From Candidatus Bathyarchaeota archaeon (GTDB lineage Archaea; Thermoproteota; Bathyarchaeia; Bathyarchaeales; DTEX01), in assembly GCA_018396995.1 (NCBI GenBank), contig JAGTQB010000003.1, positions 69,839 through 133,838 on the forward strand: a DNA stretch of 64,000 nucleotides. The letters run 5' to 3'. The first letter of the stretch is position 1. The number at the start of each line of letters is the position of its first letter. Shown here in pieces: positions 53,249-62,866 of the stretch. The position numbers were made by a program, and so were the translations under genes. Below the pieces are notes generated by a model. The model saw only the letters and a program-made list of their open reading frames with translations, was not told the origin of the DNA and did no database searches.

Positions 53249-53878
53249 GAGGAATGGATTCTCTCTCCGCTCAATCCCTATTGTTGTCCAAGGGCCGTGC
53301 CCGGGATAAACCCTTGTATCATCCGGAAGACTTAGCAATCTTTCCCTAATAGACAACATAATCTTTTCATAGGATGATCCTGGAAAATCTGTTCTGCCAA
53401 TCGAGCCAGCGAAGAGGGTGTCCCCTGTGAAGACCACCCTCTCCTCCTCTATATATAGAGATATGCTCCCAGGAGTGTGCCCAGGCGTGTGGAGAACCTT
53501 AACTCTAAGTTCTCCAACCTTTATCTCATCCCCATCCTGTAGCATAATGTCCGGTGGCGGCGAAACCACATTTAGGCCCATCATTATAGATCCATTCCTT
53601 ATTGGATCTACAAGCATATCTGCATCATAGGTGTGTATCATTATACTCGCCCCAGTCTCTCTTTTGAGTTTCATATTCCCACTTATGTGGTCTACATGGC
53701 CATGCGTATTAACTATACACTTTACTGATAATTTTAGGTCATGAATTTTTTCAAGGACAACCCCTTCGTCAGATCTATTGAATCCTGGATCTATAACAAT
53801 AGCTTCCCCACTCCTCTCACATGCCACTATATAGCAGTTTGTGGATATTGGGCCGACAACCAGAGATATTATCCTCAT
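53243..53878 (-). CDS. MBL-fold hydrolase (glyoxalase II-like)
   Basis: Metallo-beta-lactamase fold with the metal motif NTHGHVDH (about residues 57-64), the further histidine in HTPGHTPGSISLY and aspartate in VFTGDTLFAGSIGRTDF, and YPGHGPWTTIGIER. The 211 residues equal the short glyoxalase-II/persulfide-dioxygenase-like group without the C-terminal helical domain. The substrate is unknown, possibly a thioester. ATG start. Confidence 0.88.
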   Translation of the reverse strand: MRIISLVVGPISTNCYIVACERSGEAIVIDPGFNRSDEGVVLEKIHDLKLSVKCIVNTHGHVDHISGNMKLKRETGASIMIHTYDADMLVDPIRNGSIMMGLNVVSPPPDIMLQDGDEIKVGELRVKVLHTPGHTPGSISLYIEEERVVFTGDTLFAGSIGRTDFPGSSYEKIMLSIRERLLSLPDDTRVYPGHGPWTTIGIERRENPFLL

Positions 53879-54010
53879 ACTTATTCACCAGAGGAGGCAT
53901 TTATTTCCAATAATTGCCCACTATTATCTCCAATGTAGTTTTAAATATATATGCTGGGAAAGATTTAAGAGATTCCTTGTTGATTAAGTTAGTTACGTGA
54001 GGATGAAGGC

Positions 54011-54358
54011 TTGATAGAATTCTGTCCCAATTGCGGGATGAGGTTAACGCTTAGGCGTAAGAAGGATTCAAAAGAATACTGTCTCGTCTGCGCTAAATGC
54101 GGGTATGAAAGACAGGTTGAAGCCCCAATTTTACCCGCCAGCAAAAGGGTCACCGAGGTCAAGCAGGAAGACTATATTGTCGTCATTGGTGAGAGGGAAC
54201 AGAAGCTAAAGACACTCCCAGTGATAACAATTGAATGTCCAAAATGCGGGAATAATCTCGCATATGTCTGGCAGGTTCAGACGAGAAGCGCCGATGAATC
54301 ATCAACACAATTCTTCAGGTGCACTAAATGCGGCTATACATTTAGGGAATATTCATAA
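54011..54358 (+). CDS. tfs: Transcription factor S (TFS)
   Basis: Archaeal TFIIS-like factor that lets stalled RNA polymerase cut its transcript. The N-terminal zinc ribbon is CPNCGMRLTLRRKKD...CAKCGYE. The C-terminal one is CPKCGNN...RCTKCGYTFREYS, with the acidic SADESSTQFF tip in which D-E are the catalytic pair. The 115 residues are standard. The start is TTG. It opens a same-strand run with the methyltransferase and PCNA. Confidence 0.94.
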   Translation: MIEFCPNCGMRLTLRRKKDSKEYCLVCAKCGYERQVEAPILPASKRVTEVKQEDYIVVIGEREQKLKTLPVITIECPKCGNNLAYVWQVQTRSADESSTQFFRCTKCGYTFREYS

Positions 54359-54400
54359 TTAAACCTAAATTTTAAAAGAATTTATGAGAATAAATAGAGA

Positions 54401-54994
54401 TTGATGACTCATAGTCATTTGTTAGATAAATGCATTCTTAATCTTCTTCCAATAGACTTGGATAACCTAGTTATACTTGATGTTGGTTGTGGTTATGGGG
54501 AGTGGGGTGCTTTATTAAGGAGGAGGAAGGGGTCCTTCTATTTAGTTGGCGTAGATATCTGGAGACCCCACTTAACCATGCTAAATAGAATTGGTGTCTA
54601 TGATGAGCTTATTCAGGTGGATGCTCCAAAACTACCCTTTAAAGACAAGAGCGTTGATATTAGTTTGGCTTGTGAAGTTCTGGAGCATCTAGGTAAGGAG
54701 GAGGGGTATGAGCTCCTAAAGGATCTGGAAAGGATAAGTAGGAATATGGTAATTGTTTCAACCCCCTTAAACTGGCCCCAAGAGAACATTTATAGTAATC
54801 CCTATGAAAGACATAGGAGCGAGTGGACTCCATCGGAATTCTCTAACATCGGCTACAAGGTAAAGACTATTGACGTGGCTATAAACCCCCCGCGAAGATT
54901 AGGTTTCCTAAACACTATAGCAGTTTTCTTGCTAAGGCGCTCTAGCAGAAAATTAATTGTTGCATATAGACGCTCTAAAAATATTGAGCATTGA
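54401..54994 (+). CDS. Class I SAM-dependent methyltransferase
   Basis: A small-molecule- or glycan-type methyltransferase of about 197 residues. Motif I is VILDVGCGYGEWGALLRR. The later DISLACEVLEHLGKEEGYELLKDLERI and VVSTPLNWPQENIYSNPYERHRSEWTP blocks resemble UbiE/Methyltransf_11 proteins. The substrate is unknown. TTG 54401 or ATG 54404. It lies between tfs and the replication cluster, with a 214-base A/T-rich gap before pcn that holds a TATA-like ACATATAAATATA but no gene. Confidence 0.8.
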   Translation: MMTHSHLLDKCILNLLPIDLDNLVILDVGCGYGEWGALLRRRKGSFYLVGVDIWRPHLTMLNRIGVYDELIQVDAPKLPFKDKSVDISLACEVLEHLGKEEGYELLKDLERISRNMVIVSTPLNWPQENIYSNPYERHRSEWTPSEFSNIGYKVKTIDVAINPPRRLGFLNTIAVFLLRRSSRKLIVAYRRSKNIEH

Positions 54995-55217
54995 TCTAGT
55001 AGCTCAGAAATAACCTTTCATCCAAATAATCGGAGACATTTGAAGCGTTTTTACATATAAATATATTCTTAAGCTAAATTTAACTAAGCACTTTTAGATG
55101 AACTTGTCACTACTTCTGGTCTGGGCATCCATTCGTCTACAACTTAAATATAAGGGGGAGGACGATAAAACTAATTAGGAATTATGAATGTATGGCTTAT
55201 TGATATAGGTGGTGCAC

Positions 55218-55973
55218 TTGTTTAGAATGAGGATTTCAGATGCAAAAACATTTAAGAGTGTGATTGATGCCATCTCAGCCGTTGTTGATGAAGCGTCCTT
55301 CATTGTGGGGCCTGATGGTATAAAACTCAGAGCCATGGATCCGTCGCGTGTAGCGATGGTTGATTGGGAAATGCAGAAGACGAGCTTCGATGAGTATGAG
55401 GCTGATGGAGAGTCAAAAGTGTGCATAAACTTAAGCGAGTTCAAGAAGATTCTCAAAAGGGCTGGTAAAGATGATGTTATTGAGCTCTCTTTAGAAGAGG
55501 GGAGTAATCAACTGCAAGTTAAGATTAGGGGTAGATATACACGTACATTCACCTTGCCGATACTTGAAACAGCTGAGGAGGAGATTCCTGAACCAAAACT
55601 TGCGTTTAATGCTAAGGTTGCATTAACCGCAGATGACTTCTACGATACCCTTAAAGATGCTGAGCTAGTGAGTGATAACGTGAGAATAGAAGCTGATGAG
55701 GATGGCCTTGTAATGAATGCTAAGGGCGATGTTGCTGGCACAAAAATAGAGATGAAGAAGGGAAGCGACGCCCTAATATCTATAGAGGTTAAGGAGCCCT
55801 CAAAAGCAACATTCAGCCTGAGCTACCTTACAGATATTGTTAAAGCTGCCTCTGATACGTCAGATATAGTTACACTGGAGTTCTCAACAGATATGCCTCT
55901 ACGCCTAGATTTTAGGCAGCGATACGATGGTAAACTCGTCTACCTCCTAGCGCCTAGAGTGGAAGTTGAATAG
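55218..55973 (+). CDS. pcn: DNA polymerase sliding clamp PCNA
   Basis: Ring-shaped processivity factor. Blocks RISDAKTFKSVIDAISAVVDEASF, GIKLRAMDPSRVAMVDWEM and LAPRVE at the C-terminus are diagnostic. TTG 55218 gives MFRMRISDAK, like other archaeal PCNAs, and GGTGG lies a few bases upstream; GTG 55209 would add three residues. The end overlaps priL by 8 bases, so clamp and primase are translationally coupled. Confidence 0.96.
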   Translation: MFRMRISDAKTFKSVIDAISAVVDEASFIVGPDGIKLRAMDPSRVAMVDWEMQKTSFDEYEADGESKVCINLSEFKKILKRAGKDDVIELSLEEGSNQLQVKIRGRYTRTFTLPILETAEEEIPEPKLAFNAKVALTADDFYDTLKDAELVSDNVRIEADEDGLVMNAKGDVAGTKIEMKKGSDALISIEVKEPSKATFSLSYLTDIVKAASDTSDIVTLEFSTDMPLRLDFRQRYDGKLVYLLAPRVEVE

Positions 55974-57057
55974 TAAACTCCAATTTTTGGGGGAGACTGG
56001 GATACTACTGTCCAGCGACTTGGCGAAATACCCATTTTTACCAGAGTCTGCTGAGGAAATTAAGAGACTAGACTTTAAAATAGAGGATGTTTTAGAACCG
56101 AATTATGCTTCTATCCTAGATAGGGCTGAAAAGAGGATAGTGGAGGCTTTAACGAGCAACCCACCTGAAGTAAGCTATGACCCCAGTGCCGACGTAAACG
56201 TGGAAATACTATCCTTTCCAATGGCAATAGTTCTCGCCTCGGCCACCGCTAGCGATTATATCAAGAGGAGATATGCCCTAGCTGAGGCGCGTAGAGCCTA
56301 TAATCTCCTAAAAATTGAGAGCGAGGAAAAGGTAATTGAGGTTGCAAAGAGATTCGGCTGGAGGATAAGGCTAGCAAGCATTGAGATTGGCTTAGAAAAA
56401 TTTGATTTTGCCCTCCACTTTATAGACTACCTGAAGAGCGCAACTACCCTCTTTCATGAGAAGGGCTGGAAGCTCGTTAATAGACTCGTTGTGAGGGGCG
56501 AAGTATACCTCTCAAAACAGGATGTAGCCCGCCTCCTTCAAGAGGAGATTAGGCGTCATATTGAATTAAAGATTGATCCAAAGATGCGTTCCCTCATCCC
56601 GGAGGGAATTATTAAACGCGCCGACTCCCTCAAAATGATGTATGCAGAGAAGATTAAGGAGGAACCCCTCACAATTGAGGGTCTCGCATCACCGGACATT
56701 GAAGTCAACCTATTCCCACCATGCGTAAGGGGGCTTTATGAGGCAGCTCTCTCCGGGAGACATATACCGCATATTGGGCGCTTCACTCTAACATCATTCC
56801 TCTTAAATATAGGTATAGACCCAAACTTCATTGTTGATTTATTTCGGAAGTCTGCGGACTTTAATGAGAGGATGACTAGATACCAGATTGAGCACATTGC
56901 TGGGCAGAGGGGTTCGAGAACAAAATATATTCCTCCAAAATGCGATACTCTGCAGACGCATGGCCTTTGCCCAGGAATGGATGAATTGTGTAGGAGGATT
57001 AAGCATCCATTAACATATTATCTTAGAAGGAAGAGACGGAGGGTAAGCGGGGCTTAA
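55966..57057 (+). CDS. priL: DNA primase large subunit PriL
   Basis: Non-catalytic primase subunit with a C-terminal [4Fe-4S] domain needed for RNA primer start. Cluster cysteines are in PPCVRGLYEA and in the segment CDTLQTHGLCPGMDELCRRIKHPLTYY. The 363 residues match archaeal PriL. The start is TTG inside the end of pcn. The stop overlaps the priS start as TAATG. Confidence 0.95.
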   Translation: MNSKLQFLGETGILLSSDLAKYPFLPESAEEIKRLDFKIEDVLEPNYASILDRAEKRIVEALTSNPPEVSYDPSADVNVEILSFPMAIVLASATASDYIKRRYALAEARRAYNLLKIESEEKVIEVAKRFGWRIRLASIEIGLEKFDFALHFIDYLKSATTLFHEKGWKLVNRLVVRGEVYLSKQDVARLLQEEIRRHIELKIDPKMRSLIPEGIIKRADSLKMMYAEKIKEEPLTIEGLASPDIEVNLFPPCVRGLYEAALSGRHIPHIGRFTLTSFLLNIGIDPNFIVDLFRKSADFNERMTRYQIEHIAGQRGSRTKYIPPKCDTLQTHGLCPGMDELCRRIKHPLTYYLRRKRRRVSGA

Positions 57058-58301
57058 TGGCTGAACTAGATAACACATTATTTATACGTGAGATGTTCTC
57101 TAAATTTTACAGCGAGAACTTTAATAGGATTGAAATTCCGAAATCTATTGAAAATAGAGAGTTTGGCTTCACATTATTTAGAGAAAACGTCATGATTAGA
57201 CACAAAAGCTTCAGTAGGGCTGACGATTTAAGAGACTTTATTAAAAAGAGCGTCCCCTCAAACGCTTATTATTCATCAGCATACTATAACATGCCTGAGG
57301 CGAAAATGGATGAGAAGGGTTGGTTGGGCTCAGACCTATTCTTTGACATAGACGCTGACCACATACCGACAAAGTGCAATAAGGAGCATGATTCATGGAT
57401 ATGTAAGAGCTGCGGCTTTAAAGGTAGGGGAAGGACCCCTGAAAAGTGTCCAAACTGTGGGAATGAGGGTTTTGAGGAGAAAACGTGGCCATGCGAAATA
57501 TGTCTAGAGGCAGCCAAGCTTGAAACAATAAAGCTCATCGACATATTATTGGAGGATCTCGGCTTTTCAGCCGACGAGATAAAGTGTTCCTTTAGCGGCC
57601 ATAGAGGCTACCACATATGCATCGAGAGTGAAGAGGTTCTAGGATTAGATACATTTGCTAGAAAAGAAATAGTTGACTATGTGACTGGAACTGGTATAGA
57701 TGTCACCCTTCATGGACTCAATGAAGTTAGGAGCAGAGGCTCCCGGATTATCACTGGCCCAAGCTTAGGTGACGCTGGCTGGCGTGGTCGCGCCGCGAGG
57801 GGGACGTATGACTTCTTGTTAACGGCAACAATCGAGGATCTTAGAAGCCTAGGTCTCAGAAAAGATATAGCTATAGAGATTATTGAGAAAAGGGAGGCTA
57901 TTTTGGAAAGCTGGAGGGGTGGCGGCCCATGGAGTGTTATAAGCGGGTTAGGAGTAAAAAGTTGGGAAAAAATAATTCTACACGGTTTATCTCTCCAGTC
58001 AGCTAGGGTGGACACGGTGGTAACAGTTGATGTTCATAGACTTATACGGCTGCCCGGAACACTTCACGGTAAGACTGGTCTCCTAAAAGTTTCCTTTCCT
58101 GCAAGCAGGATAGAAGAATTCGATCCGCTTAAAGAGGCTGTTGCTTTTAAGGGCGGCGAGGTTAAAATATACGTTGAGGAGGCGCCGGAGTTTAGGTTTG
58201 GGGATGAAGTTTTTGGGCCTTTTGAGAGACAAGTCGTCGCACTACCAATCCAGGCGGCTCTCTTCCTCCTCTGTAAGGGCGCTGCAAGGGTGGTAGATTG
58301 A
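57057..58301 (+). CDS. priS: DNA primase catalytic subunit PriS
   Basis: Catalytic archaeo-eukaryotic primase. The metal motif is FFDIDADHIP, followed by a zinc-binding insert (CNKEHDSWICKSCGF...CPNCGN...CEIC). CSFSGHRGYHICIE is the next conserved block and HRLIRLPGTLHGKTGL lies near the C-terminus. The 414 residues are longer than Sulfolobus or Pyrococcus forms owing to the zinc insert and the C-terminal extension. ATG overlaps the priL stop. Confidence 0.95.
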   Translation: MAELDNTLFIREMFSKFYSENFNRIEIPKSIENREFGFTLFRENVMIRHKSFSRADDLRDFIKKSVPSNAYYSSAYYNMPEAKMDEKGWLGSDLFFDIDADHIPTKCNKEHDSWICKSCGFKGRGRTPEKCPNCGNEGFEEKTWPCEICLEAAKLETIKLIDILLEDLGFSADEIKCSFSGHRGYHICIESEEVLGLDTFARKEIVDYVTGTGIDVTLHGLNEVRSRGSRIITGPSLGDAGWRGRAARGTYDFLLTATIEDLRSLGLRKDIAIEIIEKREAILESWRGGGPWSVISGLGVKSWEKIILHGLSLQSARVDTVVTVDVHRLIRLPGTLHGKTGLLKVSFPASRIEEFDPLKEAVAFKGGEVKIYVEEAPEFRFGDEVFGPFERQVVALPIQAALFLLCKGAARVVD

Positions 58302-58855
58302 AAATGTATGATGAACTCTTTAACTTCTGGAAGAAGGAGATGGAGAGCCCGGAGCTACAGCCCCTCCCCAAAGATTTCTATGCTCGCTTAGCAGATTACA
58401 TGCGTAGGATTCGTGAGGAGAGGCGCCTGTTAGATGAGGAGAGCCTTAGGGGCAAGCTTATCCGGTTTGAAGAGGAGAATGTCAAGAGGATGATAATTGA
58501 TTTAGTTCGAGCGAGGTATATGAAAATTCTACAGATTGTTGAGGAAGATAAAGTGGTGCCATTGAGCTCTATGACTGAGGAGGAAGAAATCCTTTACAGC
58601 AGTTTAATTGCAAGTAAGAAAGCTTTTGATCATCTTTTAAGCGATATTTTGCTTGGGCAGAGACCTAAGGTTAAGCAATCTAAGTTGAGGGGCCTCTTAG
58701 TTGTCCGTGTGCTTAAGGATATTCCCCAGATAGTTGGCGTAGACATGAAAATGTATGGCCCATTTAGGCCAGAGGATATAGCAGTTCTCCCAGAAGAGAA
58801 TGCTAGAGCCCTGATAAAGCAGGGAGCTGCTGTTGAAATAGACGTGGAAACGTAG
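58298..58855 (+). CDS. gins15: GINS complex subunit (Gins51/15 type)
   Basis: Component of the CMG-like replicative helicase. The N-terminal helical A domain (YDELFNFWKKEMESPELQPLPKDFYARLADYMRRI) is followed by a C-terminal beta B domain (RGLLVVRVLKDIPQIVGVDMKMYGPFRPEDIAVLPEENARALIKQG), the order found in Gins51. It overlaps the priS stop by 4 bases (TTG 58298) or starts at ATG 58304. Together pcn-priL-priS-gins form one replication operon. Confidence 0.93.
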   Translation: MKMYDELFNFWKKEMESPELQPLPKDFYARLADYMRRIREERRLLDEESLRGKLIRFEEENVKRMIIDLVRARYMKILQIVEEDKVVPLSSMTEEEEILYSSLIASKKAFDHLLSDILLGQRPKVKQSKLRGLLVVRVLKDIPQIVGVDMKMYGPFRPEDIAVLPEENARALIKQGAAVEIDVET

Positions 58856-58868
58856 TCTCCTGCGTCCA

Positions 58869-60548
58869 TTAAATTGCTTTTCTCTTAAATCTGAGAGCTA
58901 ATAGGAGGATTGTTAGGAAGAGCATGCATGAATATGTTAGTAAGGCTATGAAGGTTACATTCCTTGCTATAAATAGAGCTGCCGAGAGAAGCATAAAAGC
59001 CTCGTTTGCAGAAGCTTGGCCGGAAACCACGGCCCAATAAAACGCTTCAGCCATCTTCTTAAATGGTTGAAGGAATGGGTTCACTGGATTAATACCATCT
59101 ATCGTTCTCTTAACTTCAATTATAAGCGGCCAATAAGTATATATGTCCGGCAGATTAAAGCCCCACTGATTGAATTTTTCGAAGAGAGATCTGTTGGCAG
59201 CTAGGCTTAAGTAGTAGCATAAAACAGTATTGCTTTCAAGATTCACACCTTTCGCCAGCCTAAAGAACTTGGCGTAATATTCAAACCCACCATAATCTTT
59301 AGCCAACTCGCTGACAACATAATATGCGGATGTGTAAAGTATATTAAGGCTTCTCGGCGTGAAATATGGTGTCCACTCCGCGAGGAATCTAATGTTACTC
59401 CTGGCAGTTAAACCAAGGCTCTTTATACTTTCAGTTATCTCCCTCTTGATTGCCCTAACTCCCTCGTAACCCATTCTCTCCGCAATCTCTATGCTAAGAT
59501 ACTGTGCAACTCCCTCATGGAACCATAAGAGCTTTTCAGGGGACACCCCAACTTTCCATAGAAAGTGGTGTATAAGTTCATGTAAGGCCACTACTTCGAG
59601 GTAGCCCTCCATATACCGTGTGAAGATAAGGTTTATGTGGATATCCCCAAGTTTCCCTCCACTAAATGGAACGTAACCCCCTATCGACATAAGCGTGGAG
59701 AAGTCTGGAACGAAGAATTTCACCCTAATACTATCTAAGGTTACATTAAATATTCTGATGAGAGTATCATATACGGAGCTGTAGAGGTCTATTATTCTCT
59801 TGGCCTGATCCTTGTAGCGAGTGACGGTGATAAACTCGAAAATACCGTTTCTGAGAATAGTGGTATTTGCTCTATCACGGGCTATGCTAAAACCTATTTG
59901 TATCCTAAGGAGGTTCTCACCGACTGGAATGCTTTTGAAGAATATGTGGCTTGAGTTTGAGTCTTTATCAGCCCTATAGAAACCATTTTTCCCGATAGCG
60001 ACAGCCTCATTGACGCTCGCCTTAAACCTCGCCGGAAATATTACAATTGCTTTGAATGAACACCCCTGCTCGAAGCCTATCTGCGGAGAATAGAATATTC
60101 CATGCGTCGACTCCGATTCAACGAATATTGCAGCTAGGGGGAAATCATATTCTATAGCGATCTCGAAGCCTGCGCTCTCTGAGAGAAAGCTGAAGGACAG
60201 CACTTTATAAAAGTAGTATTGTGAGCCAGTATACTTCTCAGGCTCCTCAACAGTCCAATCAATAAGGCTCCCACGAATAGTCCTATTCACCCAATCAATA
60301 AATCTTGGAACGAGGATCCAAGACACCCCCCTCCTAAGACTACTACTGTAAACTACCCTAACGTGGGCGTTCCCATCATCATTAATCCTAAATTCATACG
60401 TGAAAACGGCATCACTTTTTAGAGAACATAAACTCAGCTCAATTATCGGCGCAAAAGTATAGCATCCAGCGGCTAAAATAATCAACAAGGTCAATAACAA
60501 GATTAATGCGGCATAACGTTTTGAGGGCGCCACCATCACCATCAGCAT
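58869..60548 (-). CDS. Membrane-anchored gluzincin metalloprotease-like protein
   Basis: A 559-residue protein with a hydrophobic segment at each end (about 13-30 and 527-552), so the bulk is probably outside the cell. The zinc motif HELIH is at 323-327, and HEGVAQYL at 344-351 brings the third ligand E345, about 17 residues after the second histidine, as in M1-type gluzincins. The N-terminal half is beta-rich. The aminopeptidase GAMEN motif is not seen, so it is probably an endopeptidase or specialised form. The start is ATG. It is divergent from the 23S gene. Confidence 0.8.
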   Translation of the reverse strand: MLMVMVAPSKRYAALILLLTLLIILAAGCYTFAPIIELSLCSLKSDAVFTYEFRINDDGNAHVRVVYSSSLRRGVSWILVPRFIDWVNRTIRGSLIDWTVEEPEKYTGSQYYFYKVLSFSFLSESAGFEIAIEYDFPLAAIFVESESTHGIFYSPQIGFEQGCSFKAIVIFPARFKASVNEAVAIGKNGFYRADKDSNSSHIFFKSIPVGENLLRIQIGFSIARDRANTTILRNGIFEFITVTRYKDQAKRIIDLYSSVYDTLIRIFNVTLDSIRVKFFVPDFSTLMSIGGYVPFSGGKLGDIHINLIFTRYMEGYLEVVALHELIHHFLWKVGVSPEKLLWFHEGVAQYLSIEIAERMGYEGVRAIKREITESIKSLGLTARSNIRFLAEWTPYFTPRSLNILYTSAYYVVSELAKDYGGFEYYAKFFRLAKGVNLESNTVLCYYLSLAANRSLFEKFNQWGFNLPDIYTYWPLIIEVKRTIDGINPVNPFLQPFKKMAEAFYWAVVSGQASANEAFMLLSAALFIARNVTFIALLTYSCMLFLTILLLALRFKRKAI

Positions 60549-60789
60549 AATAATAAGATCCTCTTAGGAGATATGTATTTCTAGTAACCACATCAACTAA
60601 ATTTATATAAGGGTTGTTAGCAAAGTTTATATTGGAAATCTGCATAATCAAAATTTGCAAAGGCTTAATGAATGCACCCCTCCAACACACCGTTGGTTGG
60701 GGGAAGGGTGAAAGTGGGAGTCACCCTCTCACGATGATCGCCACGCATAGGCCCAACGCTAGACAGATGCTGAACCCGAGTAGGCCCGA
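60549..60789 (+). promoter_or_regulatory. 23S rRNA promoter and leader
   Basis: TTTATATAA at 60602-60609 is a good TATA box. The leader that follows contains a 7-bp hairpin AGGGTGA/TCACCCT (about 60704-60726) and G/C-rich stretches that probably form the 5' half of the 23S processing stem; its other half is beyond the window. No 16S rRNA or tRNA gene lies here. Confidence 0.6.
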
Positions 60790-61728
60790 CACGCCGACGC
60801 CGCCTGGTGGATGGCTCGGCTTGGGCGCCGAAGAAGGGCGTGGCAAGCTGCGATAAGCCCCGGGGAGGCGCATGCAGCCGTCGATCCGGGGATCCCCGAA
60901 TGGGACCTCCTGCTGTAGGGGTGTTAAGCCCCTACAGTGCTCCCACCTCCCCTCGGGGAGGGGGAGTGGGAACCCCCCGAACGGAAACATCCAAGTAGGG
61001 GGAGGAAAAGAAACCAACAGGGATCCCCTGAGTAGGGGCGACCGAAAGGGGGAGAGCCCAAACTAAACCCTGCGGGGAAACCCGTGGGGGATGTAGTGTT
61101 GTTGGGGCCCAGCCAACACCCCTCCTCGGTGAAGCCGAAGTGGCCTGGAACGGCCCGCCGTAGAGGGTGATAGCCCCGTAGGCGTAAGCCGAGTGGGGTT
61201 ATGTGGCTGGTGACCCAGAGTACCGTACCCCAGTTTGGGTGCGGGAATCAGGGAGTCATCAACTTCCAAGGCTAAATACGTCCCAAGACCGATAGCGAAC
61301 AAGTACGGTGACGGAAAGCTGAAAAGAACCCCGGAAGGGGGGTGAAAAGAGCCTGAAACCAGGCGGCTACAGGAACGTGCGCGGCTCTCAAGGATTGAGC
61401 CCTCCCAAAGTCGACCGTGGCGACGCGGGAGACGAGGGAGGGTGACCGGGGTCGCGCGTTCCGTCTAGAAACACGGGCCGGGGAGTTCACGGCCCTGGCG
61501 AGCTTAAGGGTTTAAAGCCCGTAGGCGTAAGGAAACTGACATGCGCGCAACCAGCCTCTATGGCTGGTGAGGCGCGGGGTCTGAAAGGGCCCGGAGTCAG
61601 GGCCGTGAGGCTAGAAACCGGGCGATCTAGGCCGGGGCAGGGCGAAGCCCGGCGAAAGCCGGGTGGAGGCCCGAAGGGGTGCTGACGTGCAATTCGCTCC
61701 TCTGACCCCGGTCTAGGGGCTAAAGACT

Positions 61729-61761
<33 letters not shown>

Positions 61762-62866
61762 GTGGGTCCTAGCCCAGCCCCGGGCGAGGTCGCTCACGGG
61801 GTAGAGCACTGACTGGAAGGTAAGGGGCCGAAGAGGCTCCGCCTTCCTATCAAACTCCGAATCCGTGGGCGCCGTAGACCCCGGGAGACGGGTTCCGGGG
61901 GGTAAGCTCCCGGACCGAGAGGGGGACAACCCGGACCAGGGTTAAGGCCCCAAAGTGCTGGCTAAGTGCCAAACAGAAGGGCGTCCCCAGCCTTAGACAG
62001 CGGGGAGGTAGGCTTAGAAGCAGCCATCCTTTAAAGAGTGCGTAACAGCTCACCCGCCGAGGCTGGGGGCCCCGAAAATGGACGGGGCTAAGCCAGCCGC
62101 CGAGACCCTGGGGCACGGCCGTAGTGCCGTGATCCGGTAGGAGGGCGTCCCGGCTGGGTAGAAGCTGGGCCGTGAGGTCCAGTGGACCGGCCGGGAGTGC
62201 AGATCCCGGCGGTAGTAGCAGCAAAGAGGGGTGAGAGTCCCCTCCGCCGTAGGGGCCAGGGTTCCCTGGCACTGATCGTCAGCCAGGGGTTAGCCGGTCC
62301 TAAGGCCGACCCTAACAGGGTAGGCCGAAAGGGAAACCGGTTAATATTCCGGTGCCGTGGGGGTACGCCTCGCGGCGACGCAAGGCCCAGCGCCTGACGC
62401 CTCAGGGTAGGCCGAGCGGCGCCGTCGCGCCGCCTAACTGTATAAGCCTGGGGAGTGCCGTAATGGCGAGAACCAGGCGAAGGCAGGAATGGCCGCCCAT
62501 TTTAGGGTGGTTCGGCCGATCCCCGGGGCCAGTGAAAAGGGCGCTGGGAAGGATCCCCCACGACCGTACCAAGAACCGACACAGGTGCCCCTAGGCGAGA
62601 AACCTCAGGCGTGTCGGGGGTAAGCCGGGCGAGGGAACTCGGCAAATTGGCCCCGTACCTTCGGTAGAAGGGGTGCCTGCGGTTTTCGCCTCGTGCGGGA
62701 ACCGCAGGTCGCAGTGGCATGGGGGTCCCGACTGTTTAATAAAAACACAGGGAGCCGCAAGCCCGAAAGGGTGTGTACGGCTCCTGAATCCTGGCCAGTG
62801 GGGGTACCTGAAACCCGGGTCCAACCGGGCTAAGGGCCCCTAAACGCCGGGAGTAACTCTGACTCT

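Noticed and set aside
60730..60775. C/D-box-like guide RNA in the 23S leader (ACGATGA ... CTGA)
   Set aside because: The C box has a mismatch and no convincing D'/C' pair or rRNA complementarity could be seen.
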